Below are positions 18,332-26,930 of a stretch of 64,000 nucleotides of DNA, piece by piece. The notes beneath the pieces were generated by a model. It made no database searches and had not been told where the DNA came from. It worked only from the letters and a program-made list of their open reading frames with translations. The position numbers were made by a program, and so were the translations under genes. Position 1 is the first letter of the stretch. Each line of letters opens with the position of its first letter. Source of the DNA: Bordetella genomosp. 8 (lineage in GTDB: Bacteria; Pseudomonadota; Gammaproteobacteria; Burkholderiales; Burkholderiaceae_B); NCBI RefSeq assembly GCF_002119685.1, contig NZ_CP021108.1, positions 62,001 through 126,000 of the forward strand, read 5' to 3'.

Positions 18332-19091
18332 GGTCTCCAAAATAGGCCCGCTCCAGGCGCGCGGCCAGGTCGGCTTCGCGCGTGCCGGCCTGCATGGCGA
18401 TGCGGCCTTGCGCCAGGGCATATACGCGATCGGCCAGGGCCAGCGCCTTTTCCACCAGCTGTTCCACGAGCACGATGGCCGTGCCCTGCTTGCGCAGCTG
18501 TCCGGCAACGGTCAGGACGCGGTCGACCAGGACCGGCGACAAGCCCGCGGACGGTTCGTCGAGGATAAGCAGGCGGGGCCGCTTGACCAGGCCCTGCGCG
18601 ACGACCAGCATCTGTTGCTGGCCCCCGCTCAGCGCGCCGGCGCGGTCGTGGCGCTTGGCCGCGATCTCCGGGAAATAGTCCAGGGCTTCTTCCACGCGCG
18701 TCCTGCGTTCCGTTCGCGGCGCGTCGTAGCCGGCCAGCATCAGGTTGTCGAGCACGCTCTGCTGCGTGAAGACGCGGTGGCCTTCGATGACGTGGACCAG
18801 CCCCACGCGCGCCGCTTCGCGCGGCGTGGCACGGCTCAGGTCGGCGCCGCCGAAGGATATGCTGCCGGCCGTGAGCGGCAGCAGGCCGGAGACGGCGCGC
18901 ATCAGCGTGCTCTTGCCCGCGCCATTGGGCCCCAGGATGGCCACGATCTCGCCGGCGGCGACGTCCAGGTCTATGCCGCGCAGGATGCCGATCTTGCCGT
19001 AGCCGGCCGCCAGGCCGCGTACCGACAGTAGTGGCGTGTCGCCAGCGGGCGCGCCGTTTTCGGCGACCTGCCTATCCTCCGAGATATGCAC
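18309..19091 (-). CDS. Branched-chain-amino-acid-type ABC transporter ATPase (LivF-like)
   Basis: 260-aa LivF-type ATPase: Walker A GPNGAGKSTLM, signature LSGGQQQMLVVAQGL, Walker B LLILDEPSAGLSP. It starts with GTG preceded by AAGGAGG at ideal spacing and overlaps the end of the permease-ATPase fusion gene by 20 bases. An extra N-terminal leader of about 20 residues precedes the ATPase core. Part of the second Liv-type transporter in the window. Confidence 0.9.
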   Translation of the reverse strand: MHISEDRQVAENGAPAGDTPLLSVRGLAAGYGKIGILRGIDLDVAAGEIVAILGPNGAGKSTLMRAVSGLLPLTAGSISFGGADLSRATPREAARVGLVHVIEGHRVFTQQSVLDNLMLAGYDAPRTERRTRVEEALDYFPEIAAKRHDRAGALSGGQQQMLVVAQGLVKRPRLLILDEPSAGLSPVLVDRVLTVAGQLRKQGTAIVLVEQLVEKALALADRVYALAQGRIAMQAGTREADLAARLERAYFGDHGRVATQ

Positions 19092-20964
19092 TGACCACCT
19101 CCTTGTGTTCGCGCACCTGCGCCGGCGTGCCGTCGGCCAGCACGCGGCCCAGGTTCAGCACCGTGACGTGATCGCAGATATCGAAGATCAGGTCGGCGTG
19201 ATGCTCCACCAGCAGCACGCCCGTGCCGTGCCGCGCGATGTGACGGATAAGCTCGCCCAGCCTGCGGATTTCCTCGGCGGCCAGCCCCGCGGCGGGCTCG
19301 TCGAGCAGCAGGAAGGACGGACGCAGCATCAGCGCGCGGGCGATTTCCAGGAAGCGCAGCTCGCTGTGTTGCAGGCGGTCCGCGCGTACCTCGGCCACCG
19401 CCCCCAGCCCGACGACGCGCAACGCGGTGCGCGCGGCGTCGTGCAGCACCCGTTCGTCGCGGCGATGGCGCGGCAGGTGCAGCATCGATTCGACGAAGGA
19501 CGCATGGCCTTGCAGCGTGCCTCCTATCATCACGTTCTGCAGGACGGACGCCTCGCCGATGATGCGCGGCGTTTGGTAGGTCCGGGCGATCCCGCGCGGC
19601 GCGCGCAGCAGCGGCTGGCCGAGCGCCAGCGCCGCGCCGTTCAGGCTGAGCGTGCCGGCTTCCGGCGTGCAATAACCGGAGATGACATTCAGCGTGGTGG
19701 TCTTGCCGCTGCCGTTGGGACCGATAAGGCCGTGTATCTGCCCCGGCTCGATCTTCAGGCTCAGCCCGTCGATGGCCCGCACCCCGCCAAAGCTCAGCAC
19801 GATATTCTGCAGCGCGATGCCACCGCTCGCGGGTGTCGTCGTCAGCAGCTGGGCCAGCGGCGCGGGTTCGGGCGCGATGCTGCGATTGGCCGGCAGCGGT
19901 CTCCTGTTGCGGAAGTCCAGCAGCGCCGCGATGCCCCCGGGGGCGACCAGCACGATCACCAGCAGCATCAGGGCATACAGGAAGTTCGACCACGCCGCCA
20001 GCGGCGCGGCGATCTCCGGCAATACCGTCAGGATCACCGTGCCCAGCAGCGGGCCCAGGATGGAGCCGCGTCCGCCGATCAGGATGGAAATAAAGAACAG
20101 CACCGACAGTTCGAAGGTGAAGGCATCGGGCGTGATGTAGGTCTGCAGCGAAGCGAACAGGCCCCCGGCCACCGCCGCCAGTACGCCGGCCAGGATGAAG
20201 ACCAGCGCCAGCAACCTGACCTTGGAAATGCCGCTGGCTTCCGCCGCGACTTCGGCGTCGCGCACGGCGATCAGGCCGCGGCCGTAGCGGCTGCGCGCCA
20301 CATTGGACGTCAGCAGCGTGCCGACGCCGGCGATCGCCAGGCACAGGTAGTACAAGCCCATCTCGCTGTCGAAGGGCGCCGGCAGCGCCGGTCCCGACAG
20401 CCCGATGCCGCCGCCGGTCACGTCCTGCCACGCCAGCGCGATCTGCGTGACGATGGTGGCGAAGCCCAGCGTGGTCATGGCGAAGTAGAAGGTGCGCAAG
20501 CGCAGCGCGGGCAATCCCACGATCAGCCCGAAGATGCCGCCGCCCACGCCGGCGCAGGCCAGCGCGACGAAGGGCGGCACGGCCGGCAGTACGTTGCCCG
20601 CAGCCAGGACGCTGGTGATGTAGGCGCCCAGCGTCAGCAGCGCCACGTAGCCGATGGCGAGCTGCCCGGCGAAACCCACCACCAGGTTCAGCCCGGACAC
20701 CAGGATCCAATAGATGGCCGCGCGCGTGGCGATGACGGTCCAATACGTGTTGCCGCTGAAGGGCAGCAGCGCCGCGATCAGGAAGATCGCCAGGAAGGGC
20801 CACAGCGCATGCAGCCGGGCCGAGGCGTCGCGATGCCCTTGTCCCGCGCCGCCGTTGGCGGCCGGCGCGGGCTGGCTCGCCGGGTCATGGCCCGTGCCGC
20901 CGCGCCGTACGATGCTGTCGCCACCGCCCGCCGCCAGCCCCTGCAACCCGCTCTTCGCTCCCAT
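19072..20964 (-). CDS. LivM-LivG fusion: ABC permease joined to ATPase
   Basis: 630-aa two-domain protein. A Pro/Gly-rich leader (about 1-50) is followed by a LivM-type permease with roughly nine membrane segments (about 55-350), a short linker and a LivG-type ATPase (about 375-630). Walker A is GPNGSGKTTTLN and Walker B is LLLDEPAAGLAAEE. The signature motif is unusual, LQHSELRFLEIARAL, lacking the usual Gly and Gln. ATG at 20964 has GGAGGG upstream; an overlapping GTG (20967) is the alternative. LivM-LivG fusions exist in other proteobacteria. Confidence 0.9.
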   Translation of the reverse strand: MGAKSGLQGLAAGGGDSIVRRGGTGHDPASQPAPAANGGAGQGHRDASARLHALWPFLAIFLIAALLPFSGNTYWTVIATRAAIYWILVSGLNLVVGFAGQLAIGYVALLTLGAYITSVLAAGNVLPAVPPFVALACAGVGGGIFGLIVGLPALRLRTFYFAMTTLGFATIVTQIALAWQDVTGGGIGLSGPALPAPFDSEMGLYYLCLAIAGVGTLLTSNVARSRYGRGLIAVRDAEVAAEASGISKVRLLALVFILAGVLAAVAGGLFASLQTYITPDAFTFELSVLFFISILIGGRGSILGPLLGTVILTVLPEIAAPLAAWSNFLYALMLLVIVLVAPGGIAALLDFRNRRPLPANRSIAPEPAPLAQLLTTTPASGGIALQNIVLSFGGVRAIDGLSLKIEPGQIHGLIGPNGSGKTTTLNVISGYCTPEAGTLSLNGAALALGQPLLRAPRGIARTYQTPRIIGEASVLQNVMIGGTLQGHASFVESMLHLPRHRRDERVLHDAARTALRVVGLGAVAEVRADRLQHSELRFLEIARALMLRPSFLLLDEPAAGLAAEEIRRLGELIRHIARHGTGVLLVEHHADLIFDICDHVTVLNLGRVLADGTPAQVREHKEVVSAYLGG

Positions 20965-21821
20965 CACACCCTCCGCGCCGTCGAGCTGCCGAACAGGCCC
21001 TGCGGCACTGCCAGCAGCACGACGATGAACAGCACGAACACCGCGATGGATGCGAAGACGCCGCCCACGGTGAAGTTGGCGGCCTGCTGGAACAGGCCCA
21101 ATGCGAGGCCGCCGACCAGGGCGCCGCGGTTATTGCCCAAGCCACCCAGCGCCACCGGAACGAAACCATAGAAGTTCAGCAGCGTGCCATTGGCGAAGAA
21201 GGCCAACATCAGCTGGCCGCTGGCGAAGCCGGCGATGCCGCCGATGACCGCGGCCAGCACATAGCTCCATACGCGCAGTTGACGTTCCGGCAGGCCCAGC
21301 GCGCGTGCCGCGAAATTGTCTTCCGCCACGGCCAGGAAGGCCATGCCGACCAGCGTGCGGCGGTACAGGTATTCCAGTCCCAACACGACGAGCGCGCAGG
21401 CGACGACCGGCAACCAGAACTTTTCGTCGGCGACGCCCGAGCCCCAGCCGAACAGGCGCGGGAATGGCTGCGGCTCGGTGCCCCACTCGATGGCGGTCAC
21501 CTGCTGGATCATCAGCGCCAGCGCCAGCGTGGACAGCACGTAAAGATGCTGGTCCAGGCTCTTCAGCACGGGCCGCACCGCCACCAGCTCCGTGGCCACG
21601 CCCATCAGCGCGCAACCGGCCAGCGTCGCGATGAATCCCAGCCAGGGCGGCAGCCCCAGCTTCAGGATGAACAGCGAGCCCAGCACGCCGCCCAGCATGC
21701 CCAGCTGCCCCGCGGTGAAGCTCATGACGCGCGAGGTCGCGAACATGGTGTTGTAGGTGATGCCGATGAGCGCGTAGACCGCGCCCATCGCCAGGCCGGA
21801 TGCGATGATGGAGCCGAGCAT
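20964..21821 (-). CDS. Branched-chain-amino-acid-type ABC transporter permease (LivH-like)
   Basis: 285-aa permease with about eight membrane segments: N-terminal GLAMGAVYALIGITYNTMF, MSFTAGQLGMLGGVLGS and late FVPVALGGLGNNRGALVGGL, all LivH-like. Its stop overlaps the start of the LivM-LivG fusion; 15 bases separate it from the binding-protein stop. Partner of the fusion permease in the second Liv-type transporter. Confidence 0.92.
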   Translation of the reverse strand: MLGSIIASGLAMGAVYALIGITYNTMFATSRVMSFTAGQLGMLGGVLGSLFILKLGLPPWLGFIATLAGCALMGVATELVAVRPVLKSLDQHLYVLSTLALALMIQQVTAIEWGTEPQPFPRLFGWGSGVADEKFWLPVVACALVVLGLEYLYRRTLVGMAFLAVAEDNFAARALGLPERQLRVWSYVLAAVIGGIAGFASGQLMLAFFANGTLLNFYGFVPVALGGLGNNRGALVGGLALGLFQQAANFTVGGVFASIAVFVLFIVVLLAVPQGLFGSSTARRV

Positions 21822-21836
21822 GGTGCGTCCTCCGCG

Positions 21837-23027
21837 TCAGGCGTAGCCCGGCGCCAGCGCGAAGGTGCCATGCTTGGCGGAGTTGGCCGCCGACATGACG
21901 ACGTCCGCCGTCGGGTAGCCATTGTGCTGTTCGGGCGTATAGGTGTAGTTGCCGAAATAGCCCTGATAGGGGTTCAGCGTATTCCAGTAGGCGATGATGT
22001 CCTTCGACGTCGCGCCGCTTTCCTGCACGGCCTTCGCCACCATCTGCACCGCGTCATAGCCTGCCGTGACCCACCAGAACAGGGTGTCGTCCAGGTTGAC
22101 CTTGCCCTTCACCTTGTCGACGAATTCCTGCGAGCGCGGCGGTAGTTTGCCGCCGGCGTCGTAGCTGCAGCTGCGGTAGCCCACCGCATAGACCTTGTCC
22201 CAGTTCTGCGGCTTGCTGAGCAGGCCACGGATTTCCCCCGATGCCATGGAAGGATGGCCGGCGAAGACCACATCCCAGCCCATCTCGCCGCGCGCGTTGA
22301 ACAGGCGCGCCTCCATGCCGGTGGAGACGCTCCAGATCACGATCACTTCCGCGCCGGCATTGCGCGCCCGCGTCATGTCGGGCGTCATGTCCGGCTGCGT
22401 GGCATCGATGTTGTTGCTGTAGACCACGTCGGCGCCATCGCGCTTGAAGTTCGCCACGCTGGCCTTCAGGGCGCTGACGCCGTAGCCGGTGGTGTCGCCG
22501 ATCACGGCGATCTTCTTTACCTTCAGCACCTTCAGGCAGTAGTTGCGCGTGGCGTCGTCCCATTGCTCATTGGACGGCGCGATGCGAAAGGCATTGGGGA
22601 ATTTCTTCGGATCGATCAGGCTGTCGATCACGCAGGGATGGATGTTCGGGATGCGGGCGCGCGCCATGATGGGTGTCACGGCCAGCGATTCGCCGGAATT
22701 GGTCGGCCCCCAGATGGCGTCCACCTTGACGGAGTTGATCATCTCCTGCGTGGCGTTAACCGCCTTGGTGGGATCGCCTTGCGTGTCGCGGGTGATGATC
22801 TCGATCTTGCGGCCCTTGACGCCACCCGCGGCATTCAGCGTTTCCGCCGCGAACTTCACGCCGCGGTCGAAGCCGACGCCCGGCGCGGAGCTGGGACCCG
22901 TCAGCGCGGCCAGCCAGCCTATGCGCAGCGGCTCGTCCGCCGCTCTGGCGAAACGCGGGGCACCGATGGCCGACGCTCCCAATATCCCGGTCGTGCCCAG
23001 GACGAAATTCCGACGCGATAGAGGCAT
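21837..23027 (-). CDS. Periplasmic substrate-binding protein, HAAT type, Tat signal
   Basis: 396-aa type I periplasmic binding protein. It has a twin-arginine signal (SRRNFVLGTTGILGASAIGA, residues about 4-23), unlike the Sec signal of the other Liv binding protein here, so it is probably exported folded. Family features are RIGWLAALTGPSSAPGVGF and the IWGPTNSGESLAVTP segment. AAGGAAAA precedes the ATG. Located between the enolase-superfamily genes and the permeases, it likely binds the acid they degrade. Ligand unknown. Confidence 0.9.
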   Translation of the reverse strand: MPLSRRNFVLGTTGILGASAIGAPRFARAADEPLRIGWLAALTGPSSAPGVGFDRGVKFAAETLNAAGGVKGRKIEIITRDTQGDPTKAVNATQEMINSVKVDAIWGPTNSGESLAVTPIMARARIPNIHPCVIDSLIDPKKFPNAFRIAPSNEQWDDATRNYCLKVLKVKKIAVIGDTTGYGVSALKASVANFKRDGADVVYSNNIDATQPDMTPDMTRARNAGAEVIVIWSVSTGMEARLFNARGEMGWDVVFAGHPSMASGEIRGLLSKPQNWDKVYAVGYRSCSYDAGGKLPPRSQEFVDKVKGKVNLDDTLFWWVTAGYDAVQMVAKAVQESGATSKDIIAYWNTLNPYQGYFGNYTYTPEQHNGYPTADVVMSAANSAKHGTFALAPGYA

Positions 23028-23103
23028 GGTCTTTTCCTTGCAAAGAGAACCGGACAGCGAAAAGGGACGGCGTGGGGATGCGGTTGCCTGGCGCGCGGGC
23101 CGT

Positions 23104-24195
23104 TCAGCGTCGCGCGTTTTCCAGTTCGGCGATGCGCCGCGGGTCCAGCGTGAAGCCCCAGCCGGGACGTTCGGGTACCCGCGCGTCGCCGTCGACGAAT
23201 TCCAGCCGCTCGCGATACAGCGTCGAAAACCACGGCATGTATTCGAGATAGATGGCGTTGTTCAGCGCGCACAGCACCTGGATGCTGGTCTCGGGAAACA
23301 GGTGGCTGGACACCGGCACGTCGTGGCTTTCCGCCATATGCCCCACCCGCATGAATTCGCTGACGCCGCCCACGCGTTGCAGGTCGGGCATCAGCACATC
23401 GGCGCTGCGCAGGGTCAACATGCCGCGAAAGCCGTAGCGCGTGTATTCGGTTTCGCCACTGGCGATGGGGGTGTCCAGCGCCGCGGCCACGCGGGCCACG
23501 CCTTCCAGGTCCCAGGCGGGCAGCGGTTCTTCGAACCACGTCAGGTCGTACGCTTCGAGCATGCGGCCCAGGCGTATGGCCTGGGCTTCGTTCAGGCCCT
23601 GGTTGGCGTCGGCCATCAGCCGCACGTCCGGGCCGATGGCCTCGCGCACGGCGCGCACGCGTTCGGCGTCCTGGCGCGGGTCCGGCATGCCCAGGCGCAT
23701 CTTTACCGCCTTGAAGCCCTGGCGCACCATGTCCTGCGCTTCGCGTGCCAGCCCATCGATGTCCCGGTCCAGCCACAGGCCGCCGCTGTGATAGGCCGGC
23801 AGCCGGTCGCGCGCGCCGCCCAGCAGGCGGTAGAGCGGCATGCCGGCGGCCTTGCCGGCGATGTCCCACAGCGCGCCGTCGATGGCGGATATGCCCATCA
23901 CCGGTATGCCCTTGTGGCCGAAGAAATTGATGTCCTTCCAGGCGCGCGCCCAGAAGCCGGCGATATGGCCCGCGTCGCGGCCCACCACCAGGTCGGCCAG
24001 TTCGTCCACCATCTGGCGCAGCACGCCGGTACGGCGGTCGTTCAGCGTGAAGACCAGGTTTTCGCCGACGATGCCGCTATCGGTATAGGCGTACACCAGC
24101 ACCACGCCGCAACTGTCTATCGAACCCAGCGCGCTTTGGATGGGGCGGTCCAGCGGCAGCGACAACGCGCGCGTTTCCAGGCGTTCCAGCTTCAT
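23104..24195 (-). CDS. Mandelate racemase/muconate lactonizing (enolase superfamily) enzyme
   Basis: 363-aa member with an N-terminal capping domain and a C-terminal barrel. Catalytic and metal residues are in place: KMR (KxR on strand 2) in FKAVKMRLGM, Asp in LMADANQGL, Glu in WFEEPLPAW, Glu in ASGETEYTRYG, His in VSSHLFPE, then LEYMPWF. This pattern fits acid-sugar dehydratases or racemases of the MR group. The ATG overlaps the stop of the upstream paralogue (ATGA). The acid substrate is unknown. Confidence 0.87.
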   Translation of the reverse strand: MKLERLETRALSLPLDRPIQSALGSIDSCGVVLVYAYTDSGIVGENLVFTLNDRRTGVLRQMVDELADLVVGRDAGHIAGFWARAWKDINFFGHKGIPVMGISAIDGALWDIAGKAAGMPLYRLLGGARDRLPAYHSGGLWLDRDIDGLAREAQDMVRQGFKAVKMRLGMPDPRQDAERVRAVREAIGPDVRLMADANQGLNEAQAIRLGRMLEAYDLTWFEEPLPAWDLEGVARVAAALDTPIASGETEYTRYGFRGMLTLRSADVLMPDLQRVGGVSEFMRVGHMAESHDVPVSSHLFPETSIQVLCALNNAIYLEYMPWFSTLYRERLEFVDGDARVPERPGWGFTLDPRRIAELENARR

Positions 24196-25310
24196 GTGTG
24201 CTTCTCCCGGATGACATGGCGTTCGCCGACGCGGTAACGCGCCAGGACGTCGGGGTCGGGGTCGCAGCCCAGGCCCGGGCCCTGCGGCACGGCGACGCGG
24301 CCGTCGCGCGCGCGCACCCAGGGATCGAAGGGATTGGCTTCCATGTCCAGCCACAGGACTTCGATCAGCGGCTTGTTGGGAAGCGCCGCCGCGATGTGCA
24401 ACGTGGCGATGAAGCCCGGGCCGAAGTACGGCGAGTGCGGCACCGTCTGGACGCCATGCATCTGGCACAGCGTCGCCACGCGCATGGATTCGCCGATGCC
24501 GCCGATCTTGGTGACGCTGGGCTGCGCGATATCCAGCGCGCCCGCTTCCAGCAGGCGCAGGAAGCCATGCGGGCCGGCCACATTCTCGCCGGCGGCGATG
24601 GGGATGCCGCGCTGGCGCACGCGCGCCAGGCCCAGCGTGTCCTCGGGCGGCCAGACGGGCTCCTCGAGCCAGTACATGCCATCGTCGCGCAGTGTGTCGG
24701 CCATGGCGAGCGCGGTGGGCACGTCCCAGGCGCAATTGGTGTCCAGCATGATTGCGGCGGTGCCGCCGGCGGCTTGCGCGGCGCGCACCGAACTGGCGGT
24801 GACTTCATGCAGCTTGACGTGGCGATAGCCCTGCTCGACCGCCGCCGCGGTATTGCGCGCGACGAGTGCATCGTCGCTGTAGTTCAACAGGCTGGCGTAG
24901 GCGGGGAGGTCCGCGCAGGCGCCGCCGCCCAGCAGGCGATGCACGGGCAGGCCGCTGCGCTTGCCCAGCAGGTCCCACAGGGCGATCTCTACGCCCGACC
25001 AGGCGTAGACGTAGGCGCCGTTGCGGCCCAGCAGATGCGTGGCATGCAGCACCGCGCGCGTCATGCCGGCGATGTCGCCGGCATCGCGGCCGATGACCAG
25101 CGGCGCGACGATGGTGTCCAGCGCGGCGCGCGTGGCGGGGATGGCCGCGTGCCCGAAGGCCTCGCCCCATCCGACCAGGCCGTCTTCGGTTTCCACGCGC
25201 ACCAGCAGGATGTCGAGCCGGTCCCACAGGGCGCCGGCGAAGCGTTGGTATGGCCCGCCCATGTCGAAGGGCACGGATACGACCTCGGAAGCGACGGACA
25301 CGATGTTCAT
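24192..25310 (-). CDS. Mandelate racemase/muconate lactonizing (enolase superfamily) enzyme
   Basis: 372-aa enolase-superfamily protein, only distantly similar to its neighbour. The barrel carries KLH (KxH) in RHVKLHEVT, Asp in MLDTNCAWD, Glu in WLEEPVWPPED, Glu in AAGENVAG and His in VPHSPYFGPG. The different second-strand residue (KxH instead of KxR) implies a different reaction or stereochemistry. It is the first gene of the operon, 219 bases from the divergent LysR gene. Candidate for a first dehydration or epimerisation step. Confidence 0.87.
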   Translation of the reverse strand: MNIVSVASEVVSVPFDMGGPYQRFAGALWDRLDILLVRVETEDGLVGWGEAFGHAAIPATRAALDTIVAPLVIGRDAGDIAGMTRAVLHATHLLGRNGAYVYAWSGVEIALWDLLGKRSGLPVHRLLGGGACADLPAYASLLNYSDDALVARNTAAAVEQGYRHVKLHEVTASSVRAAQAAGGTAAIMLDTNCAWDVPTALAMADTLRDDGMYWLEEPVWPPEDTLGLARVRQRGIPIAAGENVAGPHGFLRLLEAGALDIAQPSVTKIGGIGESMRVATLCQMHGVQTVPHSPYFGPGFIATLHIAAALPNKPLIEVLWLDMEANPFDPWVRARDGRVAVPQGPGLGCDPDPDVLARYRVGERHVIREKHT

Positions 25311-25529
25311 GTGCCGCTCCCGGTGGGCTGCACGCCGCCGTTGACGGTTGCCGCGCCAGGGCCTGCCGCCCCGGTGGTCCCTATGCGAATTGCCATGTTG
25401 TCTCCGTGGCGGCCGGCTCTTTTTTTACCGGCGCCTGGTTTTGCGGACCAGAATAGGGAGGCGGGTAGATAAAATCAATTGGGGCGAACTAATTTCCACA
25501 TAAGCCCGCCTTATGCAGGAGGAGACACG

Positions 25530-26453
25530 ATGTCGCTTACCGTCCGGCAGTTGGAGATCATTCGCGCCGTCAGTGTGCACGGGTCGGTTACCGAGGCGGC
25601 CGCCGCGCTCGGCATTTCGCAGCCGGCCATCAGCCTGATGCTGCGCGATTGCGCGACGCAGGCCGGTTTTCCTTTCTTCGTGCGCAAGCACGGACGCCTG
25701 CAGGCGACGCGGGAAACGCAGGTCATCCTGGCCGAACTGAACCGGATCTTCGACAGCATCGAACGGGTCAACCGTTTGATGGACGATATGCGCGAGATGA
25801 CGGTGGGCACGGTGCAGGTGGCGTCGGTGCCGACGCTGGCGGACAACCTGCTGTCGCCCACCATCGCCGAATTCCAGAAATCCTGGCCACACATCCAGAT
25901 TTCCGTCTTCACCGTCGACAACCTGGGTGTGTTCGAAAACGTGGTGCAGGAACGCGTCGATTTCGGCCTGGGGCTGTCGCCGTTGCATCATCGCGACGGC
26001 CGCATGGTGAAAGGCCGCATCACGGATGTGTGCGCCGCCGAACTGGTCTGCGTGGTGCACCCGGACAGCCCGCTGGCCGTGCGCGAGTCCGTGTCGCCGG
26101 CCGACCTGGCGGCCTATCCGCTGATTTCCTTCGGCAAGACGCAGCCGCTGGGGGCGCTGATCGAAGACAGTTTCCAGCGCGCGGGCGTGGCGCGGCGCAT
26201 TTCCATGGAAGTCACGCTGACGTCCGTGGCGTGTTCCCTGGCGCGGTCGGGCGCGGGCGCGGCCATCGTCGACCCCTTCCATCTGTGGGCGCCGCGCGAC
26301 CATGGCGTGGTGACCTTGCGCTACCGCCCGCGCACCGAGGTCAAGGCGCAGATGCTGCTGCCGAACAATACACCCTTGTCACGCTCGGCCCAGCTCTTCG
26401 TGTCGGCCTTGCGCCGCACGGTGCGCGACCGCGGCGCGGCCCTGCTGTCCTAG
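25530..26453 (+). CDS. LysR-family transcriptional regulator
   Basis: 307-aa LTTR starting at an ATG with AGGAGGAG upstream. The helix-turn-helix is in VTEAAAALGISQPAISLMLRD (about residues 18-38). It is divergent from the enolase/transporter/lactonase operon, the usual arrangement for a local activator. The 219-base gap contains AATT-N10-AATT (25477-25494) as a weak operator candidate. Ends 5 bases before the convergent acylphosphatase stop. Confidence 0.9.
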   Translation: MSLTVRQLEIIRAVSVHGSVTEAAAALGISQPAISLMLRDCATQAGFPFFVRKHGRLQATRETQVILAELNRIFDSIERVNRLMDDMREMTVGTVQVASVPTLADNLLSPTIAEFQKSWPHIQISVFTVDNLGVFENVVQERVDFGLGLSPLHHRDGRMVKGRITDVCAAELVCVVHPDSPLAVRESVSPADLAAYPLISFGKTQPLGALIEDSFQRAGVARRISMEVTLTSVACSLARSGAGAAIVDPFHLWAPRDHGVVTLRYRPRTEVKAQMLLPNNTPLSRSAQLFVSALRRTVRDRGAALLS

Positions 26454-26458
26454 CCCTC

Positions 26459-26743
26459 CTACAGCTGCTGGAAGCTGCGGTAGCGCTTGTCGATGTATTC
26501 GCGCCGTGATTGCACGTCCCTGACCACCGCGCCGGGCGGGCCGCGGCCCAGCCATTCCAGCATCTGGTCGATCTGTTCAGGCGTGCCCTGCACCAGGGCT
26601 TCGACCGTACCGTCCTCGCGGTTCTGCACCCATCCGGTCGCGCCCACCATGTGCGCGCGCCGCACGGTGGCCATGCGGTAGCCCACGCCCTGGACCTTGC
26701 CATGGACTTGGACGAATAAGGTTTCGATGTGAGGGTCGACCAT
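26459..26743 (-). CDS. acyP: Acylphosphatase
   Basis: 94-aa small hydrolase of acyl phosphates. The catalytic Arg is in GKVQGVGYR (about residue 23) and the Asn in GWVQNREDGTVEA (about residue 41), both canonical. Length and the ferredoxin-like pattern fit the family. Convergent with the LysR gene and divergent from the alpha/beta hydrolase gene; no functional link to neighbours is evident. Confidence 0.93.
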   Translation of the reverse strand: MVDPHIETLFVQVHGKVQGVGYRMATVRRAHMVGATGWVQNREDGTVEALVQGTPEQIDQMLEWLGRGPPGAVVRDVQSRREYIDKRYRSFQQL

Positions 26744-26930
26744 GATGAGCGGGGGATTGCGTAATGGATCCCTTATTTTTCCATACCCCGTGCGGGTGCG
26801 CGGGCGCGCATTAGTCGTGGGGGGTAACTTATTAAGTCAATCCGGCGTGGTTTATCCGGGCGTGGGCATTTCTTATGCTTGCATCATCCTCGAATACGCC
26901 CTGCCCGACGCAGGGCACCGGTTGATCGTC

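Noticed and set aside
25477..25494. LysR operator for the enolase/lactonase operon (AATT-N10-AATT)
   Set aside because: Arms are only four bases and self-complementary AT; mentioned in the gene entry but too weak to call.
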